Positions 48,096 to 56,552 of a stretch of 64,000 nt of DNA are shown here, piece after piece; position 1 is the first letter of the stretch; every line of letters starts with the position of its first letter. The translations under genes were made by a program, and so were the position numbers. The DNA comes from CADCVW01 sp964251385 (GTDB lineage Bacteria; Pseudomonadota; Alphaproteobacteria; Sphingomonadales; Sphingomonadaceae): positions 620,001 through 684,000 of the forward strand of contig CAXUJK010000001.1 in NCBI GenBank assembly GCA_964251385.1, written 5' to 3'. The notes below the pieces were generated by a model. The model saw nothing but the letters and a program-made list of their open reading frames with translations. It searched no databases and had not been told where the DNA came from.

Positions 48096-49490
48096 CTAGC
48101 GGTCGTAAGCCTTGGGCATCTGCCGCTCGTCCAGGTCCCGGTAGCGTACGCGCAACTTGGTCTGCCGATTCTCGATCGACTGTTGCACCCCGTCGATCAT
48201 CACGGTCGTCGGCGTCGCGGTGCCGCCCAGCGGATCGCCGTCCCAGATCACCACGTCCGCGCGCCGTCCGGCACGCAACGACCCGATCTCACCGCCCAAG
48301 CCCATCGCTTCCGCCGGGCCCGAACTCACGAGTGCGAACGCCTGACCCCAAGTCATCGACGGACCGCCCGGCAAGCGGCCCACGCCGACCAGATTGCCCG
48401 CATACTGGACTGTCGAATTCATCAGCCGCGATTCATCGTCGTTGATCATGCCGATGCCCACCTGCACCCCCGCCGCCTGCATCCGCCCGATGTTCGACTG
48501 CGTCGCGGCAAGCTGTTCGAACTCGGCGGGCAGGTCGTTGAGCGCGGACGCGATCACCGGCACGCGCGCCGACGCGATCCGGTCTGCGACCGTCCAGCCC
48601 TCGCTCACCCCGACCAGCACCATGCGTAAGGCCGGAAACTCGCGCTTCAACATCAGCATCTGCAGGATGTCGCTCGACCTCTCGACGTGGATCAGCAGCA
48701 ACTGCCGCCCCTGCAGCACGGGGACGAGAGCCGCGGCGTCGAAGCGGGTCAGCAAGACGTCCTCGCCGCGGTTCGCGGTCGGCGACAGCAATCGCGAATC
48801 GGGCTCGGTCTCGCCGGGCGTCACGGCCGGGTCGCGCCGGGGTGACTCCGCCCCTCCGCTCCTGATGCCGCCGCTGCTGCGCCCGAGGTCGCGCGCCTCG
48901 CGCAGCGCGTTGCGGAACAGCGCGTGCGCCGCGGGCCGGCTTCCGCCCGCCTCCCGCGCGCCCGCCTCGCCGAACTCGACGAACTGGAACGCACGCGCCT
49001 GTGTGATCGGCTCCATGTCAGACGCCAAGTCGATGACCGCGCCCTGGCCTGCGAACATGCTGCGCCCGGTCGACGGCGCGACCACCGCCCGCGTGATCCC
49101 CGCCGCCCGGTTGACCGACACCGCCGCCGCGCGCGGATTGATCGCGGGCGCGACGTCAATCGCCGCGCTGAACGGCGAGCTGTTCGCGGTCGTATCGTTG
49201 CTACCATCGGCGGCGTCGACATCGACCAGCCCGACCCGAGAAAATCCCGCGACGATGCCCGGCGTCACGTAGTTCCCGCCCGCATCGATCCGCGTCGCGT
49301 CCGCAGGCACCACCCCGCCCGCGCCCGCCGACACGATGCGGCCGCCGCGTACGATCACCGTCCCGTTCTCGATCGGCGCGGACCCGTCCCCGATCACGAT
49401 GCGCGCGTTGGTAATGGCTATCGTCTGCGCGGCCAGAGGATTGCAAGCAGAAACAAGCAATCCGAAAAGGATCGTTCGTCTCGAGTGCAA
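48096..49490 (-). CDS. Amidohydrolase-like protein lacking the HxH metal motif
   Basis: About 464 residues, amidohydrolase superfamily: a beta-sandwich start (AITNARIVIGDGSAPIENGT, VIVRGGRIVSAGAGGVVPAD, GGNYVTPGIV) and end (GSLRAGRRADVVIWDGDPLG). The first metal motif, normally TPGLIDxHxH, reads TPGIVAGFSRVGLVD with no His, so the enzyme is probably inactive or has lost metal dependence. No ATG opens this frame. TTG 49490, inside a dispersed inverted repeat, is the most likely start and gives a signal sequence (ILFGLLVSACNPLAAQ). It lies last in an operon with an intact paralogue and a peptide carrier. Confidence 0.75.
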   Translation of the reverse strand: MHSRRTILFGLLVSACNPLAAQTIAITNARIVIGDGSAPIENGTVIVRGGRIVSAGAGGVVPADATRIDAGGNYVTPGIVAGFSRVGLVDVDAADGSNDTTANSSPFSAAIDVAPAINPRAAAVSVNRAAGITRAVVAPSTGRSMFAGQGAVIDLASDMEPITQARAFQFVEFGEAGAREAGGSRPAAHALFRNALREARDLGRSSGGIRSGGAESPRRDPAVTPGETEPDSRLLSPTANRGEDVLLTRFDAAALVPVLQGRQLLLIHVERSSDILQMLMLKREFPALRMVLVGVSEGWTVADRIASARVPVIASALNDLPAEFEQLAATQSNIGRMQAAGVQVGIGMINDDESRLMNSTVQYAGNLVGVGRLPGGPSMTWGQAFALVSSGPAEAMGLGGEIGSLRAGRRADVVIWDGDPLGGTATPTTVMIDGVQQSIENRQTKLRVRYRDLDERQMPKAYDR

Positions 49491-49527
49491 ACAAAGGGCG
49501 CCTCTCGTTTGCACTCGAGACGAACGA
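49472..49527. repeat. Dispersed inverted repeat (CGTTCGTC..GACGAACG), copy 2
   Basis: TCGTTCGTCTCGAGTGCAAA(C) and (G)TTTGCACTCGAGACGAACGA form a perfect 21-bp stem around 14 bases. The related copy is at 44074. It covers the apparent start of the amidohydrolase-like gene. Confidence 0.85.
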
Positions 49528-49585
49528 GGTAGGTTTGCTCCCTCGTTCTCACGAACTTGTCCGCCGAAGCCCTGTCCCGGGCGGA

Positions 49586-50998
49586 TCACTTCATGTCCCC
49601 TTCGCCGACCTGCCCCAACTCGAAGTCGCTCACTGGCCGCATCCGCGGGTTGGCCGCATCGTACATCAGCGCCCCATCCACCCACACGCGCTCGGGCCGC
49701 GTGTAGTTGCTGAAAGGATTGCCGTTCCAAAGCACCACATCCGCCATCTTGCCCGCCTTGAGCGACCCCGTCTTGTCCGCGATCCCCATCGACCGCGCGG
49801 GGTTGATGCTCAGCCAAGTCCACGCGACTTCGTCGGGGATCGTCATCCCCATGCGACGGCCGTCCGCGAGCGCCTTGGCCGCTTCCTGGTTCAACCGCTG
49901 GATGCCGTTCGGGTCGTCCGAGTGCACGATCGCGCACGCGCCCGCGTTGTGGACGAGCGGGATGTTCTCGCCGATGCCGTCGTACGATTCCATCTTGAAG
50001 CCCCACCAGTCGGCCCACATCGCCGAACACGCGCCGTGCGCCTTGAGCAGGTCCGCAATTTTGTAACTCTCGACCGCGTGGTGGAACGCGGAAACCTTGT
50101 ACCCGAACTCCTTGGCCATATCCATGATGTTGGCCATTTCGTCCGCGCGGTAGCAGTGGTTGTGGACGAGGATTCGGCCCGCCAGCACCCCGCGCAACGT
50201 GTCCATGGCAAGATCGCGCGTCGGCGCCTCGCCCTTGCCCGTGCGGTCGTACGCGTCCCACTTGCGCTTGTATTCCGCCGCCTTGGCCCAGGTCGCCCGC
50301 ATCAGCGCGACATTGCCCATGCGGCTGCCCGGCATCTGGTTGCGCGAGCCATAGACCCGCTTGGGGTTCTCGCCGCACGCCATCTTCATCCCGTACGGCG
50401 CACCCGGAAATTTCATCCCCTGCGTCGTCCGCGCCGGCACGTTTTTCAAAGTTACCGAACGACCGCCGAACAGATTGGCCGATCCGGGCAGGATCTGCAG
50501 CGATGTCACCCCGCCGTTGACGAGTGCGCGCGAAAACCCCGGGTCCTGCGGCCACACGCCATGCTCCGCCCACACCTCGGCCCGGACGGGTCCCGTGACT
50601 TCGTTGCCGTCCTGATGCGCCTCGACCCCTGGGCTTGCGTAATTTCCCAGGTGGCTGTGCACGTCGATGATCCCTGGCGTCACCCATTTTCCGGCCGCAT
50701 CGATCACCGTCGCGCCTTCGGGGACCGCTGTGTCCGGGCCGCCGATCGCACGTACCACCCCGTCAGCCAGGATCACGGTCCCACCTTCGATCCGCGCGCC
50801 TTCGCCGTCGAACACGGTCGCGCCGCGGATCGCGGTCACCGCACCGGGATAGCGCCGGTAGGTGGACGGGAACGGGTCGGCGACAAAGCCTACGCGAGGT
50901 TGTGAAGCGGCAGGCTCGGCGCGTGCGCTGCTCGCGGGAGGCGTTTGCGCGCACGCACCCAGCGCGGTCGCGGCAAGCGCCGCAAGCAGGATCCTCAT
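49586..50998 (-). CDS. Amidohydrolase (imidazolonepropionase-like), exported lipoprotein
   Basis: A 470-residue metal-dependent hydrolase with a lipoprotein signal (RILLAALAATALGAC, lipobox LGAC). The metal motif GIIDVHSHLGNYASPG (HxH) is intact; further ligands are ILVHNHCYRADE and VSAFHHAVE, with the catalytic Asp in AIVHSDDPNGIQRLN. The end GSLKAGKMADVVLWNGNPFS is the usual amidohydrolase C-terminus. It starts at ATG 50998 overlapping the transporter stop (TGATG). With the transporter it probably degrades peptides or modified amino acids in the periplasm; the exact substrate is unknown. Confidence 0.9.
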   Translation of the reverse strand: MRILLAALAATALGACAQTPPASSARAEPAASQPRVGFVADPFPSTYRRYPGAVTAIRGATVFDGEGARIEGGTVILADGVVRAIGGPDTAVPEGATVIDAAGKWVTPGIIDVHSHLGNYASPGVEAHQDGNEVTGPVRAEVWAEHGVWPQDPGFSRALVNGGVTSLQILPGSANLFGGRSVTLKNVPARTTQGMKFPGAPYGMKMACGENPKRVYGSRNQMPGSRMGNVALMRATWAKAAEYKRKWDAYDRTGKGEAPTRDLAMDTLRGVLAGRILVHNHCYRADEMANIMDMAKEFGYKVSAFHHAVESYKIADLLKAHGACSAMWADWWGFKMESYDGIGENIPLVHNAGACAIVHSDDPNGIQRLNQEAAKALADGRRMGMTIPDEVAWTWLSINPARSMGIADKTGSLKAGKMADVVLWNGNPFSNYTRPERVWVDGALMYDAANPRMRPVSDFELGQVGEGDMK

Positions 50999-52629
50999 CA
51001 ACCCCGAACCTCGCCCGGCTTCAACTCGCCCGACGTCCGCGTGCCCGCGCCCGCGGGCTCGGCAAGCACGTCCTGCCCCGCCAGAGCATGGTCTGTGGTA
51101 TCGCCGATCGAGTCCAGATGCATGAGCCGGACCACGAATGGCGCGACGAGTAGCACCACGACCGCGACGCCGATCGAGAACCAGCCGATCGTCGAATACA
51201 CCTCCATCACGCGGTCGGGTCCTGCACCTTCGCCGCCGGTCGCCTGCGCGATCTTGCTGGCGATGAAATTGCCTGCCGCCGTCGCCAGGAACCACGTCCC
51301 CATCATCAGTCCCACCAGGCTCGTCACCGACAATCGCGTCATGCTCGACAGGCCGACCGGTGAAAAGCACAGCTCCGCCATCGTGTGCAGCGCGTAGATC
51401 GCGAAGATGAAGATGACCGGCGTCAGCGCCCCGGCATTGGCCGCAGCGCCCGCGACCAGCACCAGGAACCCAGCGCCGATCAGCAGCAGCCCGATGCCGA
51501 ACTTGAACGGAGCGCTTGGCTCCAGCCCGCGTCGGCCCAGAACCGTCCACAAAGCCGCGAACAACGGTGCCAAGATGATAATGAAGAGCGAGTTGACCGA
51601 CTGAAACACCGATGCGGGAACTTCCCAGCCCAGCAGCGTGCGATCGACGGAGCGGTCCGTGTAGACGTTGAGCGACGATCCCGCTTGCTCGAACAGAGCC
51701 CAGAACAACGGGCACAGCGCGATCAGGAACAGCGCGGCCATGATCCGGTCGCGATCGACCCGATCGAGAGTGAACACCGCCCGGTAGAGGATGAAGGCGA
51801 AGGTCACGACGGCGAATGCGATCAGCGCCACGCCGACCGCGTCCTGATAACGGATCAGCCACCACGCCGCCGCCACCCCGGCGACCGCGCCGAGATAGAT
51901 CATCCATTCCCTGGACACCCCGGCGACGACCGGCGCACGGAGAAGCGCTGGGGACACCGGCTCGCCCGCGCCGCGCAGTTCGCGCCGGAAAACGACGAAG
52001 ACGATCAGGCCCGCCAGCATGCCGACGCCCGCCGCGCCGAAGCCGTACGCCCAGCCGACCGTCTCGCCGAGGATGCCGCATACGATCGGCCCGAGCCACC
52101 CGCCGAGATTGATCCCCATGTAGAAGATGGAGAACGCGGGGTCGCGGCGGGCGTCGTCGCGCGGGTACAGCGCGCCCACCAAGACCGAGATATTCGCCTT
52201 GAGGAACCCGGTCCCGATGATGATCGACGCCAACCCCAGATAGAAGCCGTCGAGGTAGCGTCCCTGTTGTCCCTGCGGGCCTTCGACCAGGGCGATCAGC
52301 AAATGCCCGATCGCGATGAAGATGCCCCCCGCCAGTACCGCCTTGCGGGCGCCGAGGTATCGGTCGGCGAGATAACCGCCGATGACGGGGGTGATGTACA
52401 CCATCGACGTATAGGCACCGTAGATCGCATAGGCGGGTTCGTCGCCGAACAGGAAGTGTTTGGTCAGGTAGAAGATCAGGATGGCGCGCATGCCGTAGTA
52501 GGAAAAGCGCTCCCACATCTCGGCGAAGAACAGCACGAACAGTCCGCGGGGATGGCCCAGGAACGTCTTGCCTTTAAAACCTTGATCGTCGGGGACCGGA
52601 ACGCCGCTCGCACCTGCATCAATCGCCAA
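50998..52629 (-). CDS. Proton-dependent oligopeptide transporter (POT/PTR family MFS)
   Basis: A 543-residue carrier of di- and tripeptides driven by protons. The N-terminus has GLFVLFFAEMWERFSYYGMR, holding the ExxER proton-coupling motif and the Tyr-Tyr of the peptide site. PTR signature segments follow: GAYTSMVYITPVIGGYLADR, FSIFYMGINLGGWLGPIVCG (PTR2 motif) and a C-terminal MAELCFSPVGLSSMTRLS. About 14 membrane helices. First gene of an operon with two amidohydrolases. Divergent from the nitroreductase. Confidence 0.94.
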   Translation of the reverse strand: MAIDAGASGVPVPDDQGFKGKTFLGHPRGLFVLFFAEMWERFSYYGMRAILIFYLTKHFLFGDEPAYAIYGAYTSMVYITPVIGGYLADRYLGARKAVLAGGIFIAIGHLLIALVEGPQGQQGRYLDGFYLGLASIIIGTGFLKANISVLVGALYPRDDARRDPAFSIFYMGINLGGWLGPIVCGILGETVGWAYGFGAAGVGMLAGLIVFVVFRRELRGAGEPVSPALLRAPVVAGVSREWMIYLGAVAGVAAAWWLIRYQDAVGVALIAFAVVTFAFILYRAVFTLDRVDRDRIMAALFLIALCPLFWALFEQAGSSLNVYTDRSVDRTLLGWEVPASVFQSVNSLFIIILAPLFAALWTVLGRRGLEPSAPFKFGIGLLLIGAGFLVLVAGAAANAGALTPVIFIFAIYALHTMAELCFSPVGLSSMTRLSVTSLVGLMMGTWFLATAAGNFIASKIAQATGGEGAGPDRVMEVYSTIGWFSIGVAVVVLLVAPFVVRLMHLDSIGDTTDHALAGQDVLAEPAGAGTRTSGELKPGEVRG

Positions 52630-52778
52630 AACCGCACTCCCCGATCGGCGCCGCCTGTTCGGCGGCTGCTCCGGCAGGGAGACTAGCGGCTCCGCTTACG
52701 ATGCCAAGCCCCCGCGTCGCCAAGCCCCTGCGTCGCCCGTCCTTGCGACTGGAACCCGCGCCCCCACGTTCATCCGCG

Positions 52779-53372
52779 ATGCTGAATGATCTCTCCACGC
52801 CCCTGTCGCTTCTGCAGACCCGCCGTTCGGGCAAACCGCGCGACATGGTCGAGCCCGGACCCGACGAGGATCAGATCACGCGAATGATCGAGATCGCCGC
52901 GCGCACGCCCGATCACGGCAAGCTGTTCCCCTGGCGCTTCGTGATCGTCCCCAAGGCGAAGCGCGAAGATTTCGCGACGCTGCTGCGCGCGGCGTTCGAC
53001 AGGGGCGCCGCTACGGACGACCCGCGCAAGCTGGAAGCGGTCGAGCGAACCGCGCATCAAGCCCCGGCGCTCATCGTGGTCCTGTCCGCGCCCATTTCCG
53101 ATCACAAAATCCCGGTTTGGGAACAGGAACTGTCCGCGGGCGCCGCATGCATGAACCTGCTACATGCCGCGCACGCCATGGGCTTCGTCGGCGGCTGGAT
53201 ATCCGGCTGGGCCGCGTACTCCGAGACAGTCCGCAACGCGTTCGGCGGCAGTCACGAACGCATCGCGGGCCTCATGTTCATCGGCTCGCCCGCCTTTCCT
53301 TTGGAGGAACGGCCTCGCGCCGCGGCGACGATGGTCAGCACGGTCTGGGGCGGGTTGCCGGACGCGACTTGA
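52779..53372 (+). CDS. Nitroreductase family protein
   Basis: A 197-residue FMN-dependent reductase of the YdjA-like short type: LLQTRRSGKPRDMVEPGPDE, AARTPDHGKLFPWRFVIVP (FMN phosphate and isoalloxazine contacts), LSAGAACMNLLHAAHAMGFV and GWISGWAAYSET. Such enzymes reduce nitroaromatics or quinones with NAD(P)H; the physiological substrate is unknown. I start at ATG 52779; the in-frame Arg/Pro-rich extension upstream looks non-coding. Upstream GntR-type control is possible, as the regulator gene follows directly. Confidence 0.9.
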   Translation: MLNDLSTPLSLLQTRRSGKPRDMVEPGPDEDQITRMIEIAARTPDHGKLFPWRFVIVPKAKREDFATLLRAAFDRGAATDDPRKLEAVERTAHQAPALIVVLSAPISDHKIPVWEQELSAGAACMNLLHAAHAMGFVGGWISGWAAYSETVRNAFGGSHERIAGLMFIGSPAFPLEERPRAAATMVSTVWGGLPDAT

Positions 53373-53405
53373 CGCGCGGTGCTGTATTAGAGCACCGTCA
53401 CGCTA

Positions 53406-53759
53406 ATGTCCGACGCCAGAGTCTTTGACGAACGCCCTGTCTACTTGCGCTTGCGCGACGTCATCGCGGCATCGATTCTCGACGGCCGCTTCGGCGATGG
53501 CGATGCGCTTCCGTCCGTACGCAGCCTCGCCGCCGAACATGGCGCCAACCCGCTGACCGTCGCCAAGGCGTATCAGACGTTCCAGGACGACGGCTTCGTC
53601 GTCGTACGACGCGGCGTCGGCATGTTCGTCGCGCCCGGCGCGTCGCTCGCCTTGCGCGAAGCCGAACGCCGCGCGTTCCTCGACGGCCGCTGGCCTGCGA
53701 TCGCGGCACAGATCAAGCGCTTGCGCATCGACCCTGCGGATCTGTTCGAACGAGTGTAA
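53406..53759 (+). CDS. GntR family regulator, YtrA subfamily
   Basis: A 117-residue regulator. The GntR winged helix is VYLRLRDVIAASILDGRFGD, then GDALPSVRSLAAEHGANPLT and VAKAYQTFQDDGFVVVRRGV. The short helical C-terminus of about 40 residues (LREAERRAFLDGRWPAIAAQ) without a ligand domain is the YtrA type, usually next to ABC-transporter genes; none is present here. It begins 33 bases after the nitroreductase and may be co-transcribed. Confidence 0.9.
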   Translation: MSDARVFDERPVYLRLRDVIAASILDGRFGDGDALPSVRSLAAEHGANPLTVAKAYQTFQDDGFVVVRRGVGMFVAPGASLALREAERRAFLDGRWPAIAAQIKRLRIDPADLFERV

Positions 53760-53763
53760 ACCC

Positions 53764-53852
53764 ACGTCATCCCAGCGCATGCTCGGATCTCAGCGAGGTT
53801 CTACTACCGGCAGTCCCGTTCCCCTGAAATTCCGGCCTTCGCGGGGATGATG
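53764..53852. repeat. Degenerate dispersed repeat, relative of 39239
   Basis: ACGTCATCCCAGCGCATGCT and ACTACCGGCAGTCCCG resemble the left arm and centre of the repeat at 39239. The right arm (AATTCCGGCCTTCGCGGGGA) differs, so it is a hybrid or decayed copy. It fills the gap between convergent stops. Confidence 0.7.
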
Positions 53853-53853
53853 G

Positions 53854-55578
53854 TCACGCCGCGAACGCCTCCGTCGGCAGCGCGTACAAGGTCGCCGCGC
53901 CGACCAGCGCCGACTGCATCAGCCCGACCGCTTCGGGCACGACAGTCGCCAGAAACTGGTCGGCCGCCGCGATCTTCATTTCCAGGAACATGCCGTCCCC
54001 TTCGGACCGCGCGGCCAAGCCTTGCGCGACGCCCCGCTGCCGTTCCATCAGCCAACCCGCGACCGCCACCGACAGCATGGTGAGGAACGGATACGATCCC
54101 GCCAGCCGATCGTCCATCTCCGCCGCCTTCATCCACTCGGCGACTTCCTCGCAAGCGTCGACAAGTTCGCGTAATCCAGCGTCTTGCGCCTCGCTCTTCA
54201 TGTCGGCGATCAAAGACGCCAGCACCGCGCCGCCACCCAGGCCTAGCTTGCGGCCGACGAGGTCCGCCGCCTGGATCCCGTTCGTCCCTTCGTAGATCGG
54301 CGCGATCCGCGCATCGCGCAGATACTGCGCCGCCCCGGTTTCCTCCACATAGCCCATGCCGCCGTGGATCTGAATGCCCATTCCCGACACCTCGACCCCG
54401 ACGTCCGTTCCCCATGCCTTGGCCAACGGCGTCAGCAGATCCGCGCGTGCCTTTGCGTCCGCGTCGCCCAGATGTCCGCGGTCGATCTGCCCCGCCGCGT
54501 AGTAGAGCAGCGACCTTGCCCCCATCGTCAGCGCCTTCATCCGCAACAGCACGCGCCTGACGTCCGGGTGCAGGTTGATTGCCGCCGGCTTGCCCGCGCG
54601 CGACCCCTGCGTGCGCTGGCTCGCGTAATCGACCGCGCCCTGCGTCGCGCGTTCGGCGATGGACACGCCCTGCAGCCCGACGTTGAGGCGCGCATTGTTC
54701 ATCATCGTGAACATCGCGCGCATGCCGTCGTTCTCCGCGCCGACGATGTAACCGACGCACTCGCCGCGATCCCCGTAGCTCATGACGCAGGTCGGCGACG
54801 CATGGATGCCGAGCTTGTGCTCGATCGACACGCACGTCACGTCGTTCGCCGCCCCCAACGCTCCATCGTCCTCGACGCGGACCTTGGGCACGAGGAACAG
54901 CGAAATGCCCTTTGTGCCCGCCGGTGCGTCCGGCAACCGCGCTAAGACGAGATGAACGATATTGTCGCTAAGGTCATGTTCGCCAAAGGTAATGTAGATC
55001 TTCACACCCGATATCAGATATGTTCCGTCGGCCTGCGGTACGGCCCGTGTCTTGAGCGCTCCCACGTCCGATCCTGCTTGCGGCTCCGTCAGGTTCATCG
55101 TCGCAGGCCATTCGCCCGACACGATCTTGGGTAGCCACTTGGCTTGCATGGCCGCGTCGCCATGCTTCTGAAGCGCCTCCACCGCGCCCGCGGTCAGCAT
55201 CGGGCACAGCGAAAAGCCCATGTTCGCCGCGCCCAGATCTTCCAGAACAACGGTGGCGAGCGTGAACGGCAATCCCTGCCCGCCATGCTCGGGTGCCGCG
55301 GTCAACGACCCCCAGCCGCCCGCGACGTAGTTGGCGTAGGCTTCGTGGAACCCGGGCGGCATGGTCACATGCCCGTTCGACCATTTCGCGCCGACCGTGT
55401 CGCCGACCCGGTTCAACGGCGCGAACTCGCCGGCCGCGAACTGCGCCGCGCCCTCCAATATGGCTTCGACGAGGTCGGGCGTCGCTTCTCCGAACGCATT
55501 ATGCCCGGAAAGCTCGGCCATGCCGACGACATGCTCCAGCAGAAATCGCTGGTCGGAGACGGGCGGGCGGAATGTCAT
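53854..55578 (-). CDS. Acyl-CoA dehydrogenase, long (DmdC-like) type
   Basis: A 574-residue FAD enzyme that oxidises acyl-CoA at the alpha-beta bond. N-terminal domain: WGSLTAAPEHGGQGLPFTLA; middle: MNLTEPQAGSDVGALKTRAV (FAD binding) and YLISGVKIYITFGEHD; helical C-terminal: GIQIHGGMGYVEETGAAQYL, then RDARIAPIYEGTNGIQAADL (catalytic Glu in YEGTNGIQ). The extra C-terminal 110 residues define the longer subfamily that includes DmdC and AidB-like members. ATG 55578 is chosen at MTFRPPVSDQRF. Electrons presumably go to ETF. Fatty-acid length is not predictable. Confidence 0.92.
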   Translation of the reverse strand: MTFRPPVSDQRFLLEHVVGMAELSGHNAFGEATPDLVEAILEGAAQFAAGEFAPLNRVGDTVGAKWSNGHVTMPPGFHEAYANYVAGGWGSLTAAPEHGGQGLPFTLATVVLEDLGAANMGFSLCPMLTAGAVEALQKHGDAAMQAKWLPKIVSGEWPATMNLTEPQAGSDVGALKTRAVPQADGTYLISGVKIYITFGEHDLSDNIVHLVLARLPDAPAGTKGISLFLVPKVRVEDDGALGAANDVTCVSIEHKLGIHASPTCVMSYGDRGECVGYIVGAENDGMRAMFTMMNNARLNVGLQGVSIAERATQGAVDYASQRTQGSRAGKPAAINLHPDVRRVLLRMKALTMGARSLLYYAAGQIDRGHLGDADAKARADLLTPLAKAWGTDVGVEVSGMGIQIHGGMGYVEETGAAQYLRDARIAPIYEGTNGIQAADLVGRKLGLGGGAVLASLIADMKSEAQDAGLRELVDACEEVAEWMKAAEMDDRLAGSYPFLTMLSVAVAGWLMERQRGVAQGLAARSEGDGMFLEMKIAAADQFLATVVPEAVGLMQSALVGAATLYALPTEAFAA

Positions 55579-55628
55579 GGGCTTGTCCGTTTGTTCGATG
55601 GCTGCGTCCGGCCCTATAGCCCGCACCC

Positions 55629-56552
55629 GTGACCCCGCAAAACACCCGTGTCGTTCGCGCCGACGACCCCGGCATCGCCGAAGCCGCGGGGATCATCGGG
55701 AGCGGCGGCTGCGTCGCGGTGCCCACCGAAACCGTTTACGGCCTCGCTGCCGACGCGACGAACGGCGAGGCGGTCGCGCGCATCTACGAGGCCAAGGGAA
55801 GACCGTCGTTCAACCCCTTGATCATCCACGTGTCGGCATTGGAACATGCGCAAGAGTTCGCCGTGTTTGACGATGCTGCACGCGACTTCGCGATGCGCTA
55901 CTGGCCCGGTCCGTTGACACTCGTCCTCCCCGCGCGACAGGGATCGCCGGTCGCGCCGCTCGCCACCGCCGGTCTGCCCACGATCGCGCTTCGTGTCCCC
56001 GCGCACCGGGCAATCCGTGCGCTGCTGACCGCGTGCGGACGCCCGCTCGCCGCCCCGTCCGCCAACGCGAGCGGGCGCGTCAGCCCGACCACCGCCGCCC
56101 ACGTTCTTGCCTCGCTGAACGGGCGCATTCCGCTCGTCATCGATGACGGCGCGACTCCCATGGGGCTGGAATCGACGATCGTTGCGGTCGATGCGAACGG
56201 CCGACGATTGCTGCGACCCGGCCCGATCGCCGCCGAGGAACTTAGGCTCGTCCATACGCATGCCGACGGCATCGAAGCCCCCGGCCAGCTCGCCAGCCAT
56301 TACCGCCCCGAAAAGCCCATGCGGCTGAATTGCACTAGCGCCTCCGCCGACACATGGCTGATCGGGTTTGGAAGCATCAGGGGCGACGTGAACCTCAGCC
56401 CAGTGGGCGACCTCGTGGAAGCCGCCGCGCGGTTGTTCGCATGCTTACACGAAGCCGACGCGAGCGGCCGCGCCTCCATCGCGGTCGCGCCCATCCCGTT
56501 CGCCGGCCTGGGCGCGGCGATAAACGACCGCCTGTCCCGCGCCGCGGCCTAG
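55629..56552 (+). CDS. tsaC: L-threonylcarbamoyladenylate synthase (Sua5/TsaC)
   Basis: This enzyme makes the threonylcarbamoyl-AMP used for t6A37 in ANN-decoding tRNAs. The 307-residue protein has the YrdC domain (GGCVAVPTETVYGLAADATN, IYEAKGRPSFNPLIIHV with KxR and SxN, LPTIALRVPAHRAIRALL, LAAPSANASGRVSPTTAAHV) and a C-terminal Sua5 domain (about 200-307) with ASHYRPEKPM, where the linker Pro closes the site. Shares a CTAG stop overlap with the convergent sugar transferase. The start is ATG or GTG right at 55629, 50 bases after the divergent dehydrogenase start. Confidence 0.95.
   Translation: MTPQNTRVVRADDPGIAEAAGIIGSGGCVAVPTETVYGLAADATNGEAVARIYEAKGRPSFNPLIIHVSALEHAQEFAVFDDAARDFAMRYWPGPLTLVLPARQGSPVAPLATAGLPTIALRVPAHRAIRALLTACGRPLAAPSANASGRVSPTTAAHVLASLNGRIPLVIDDGATPMGLESTIVAVDANGRRLLRPGPIAAEELRLVHTHADGIEAPGQLASHYRPEKPMRLNCTSASADTWLIGFGSIRGDVNLSPVGDLVEAAARLFACLHEADASGRASIAVAPIPFAGLGAAINDRLSRAAA

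Noticed and set aside
49586..52516. Apparent 976-residue fusion of transporter and amidohydrolase
   Set aside because: The first 500 codons are the transporter gene read in the wrong frame; the true amidohydrolase starts at 50998 with a TGATG overlap.
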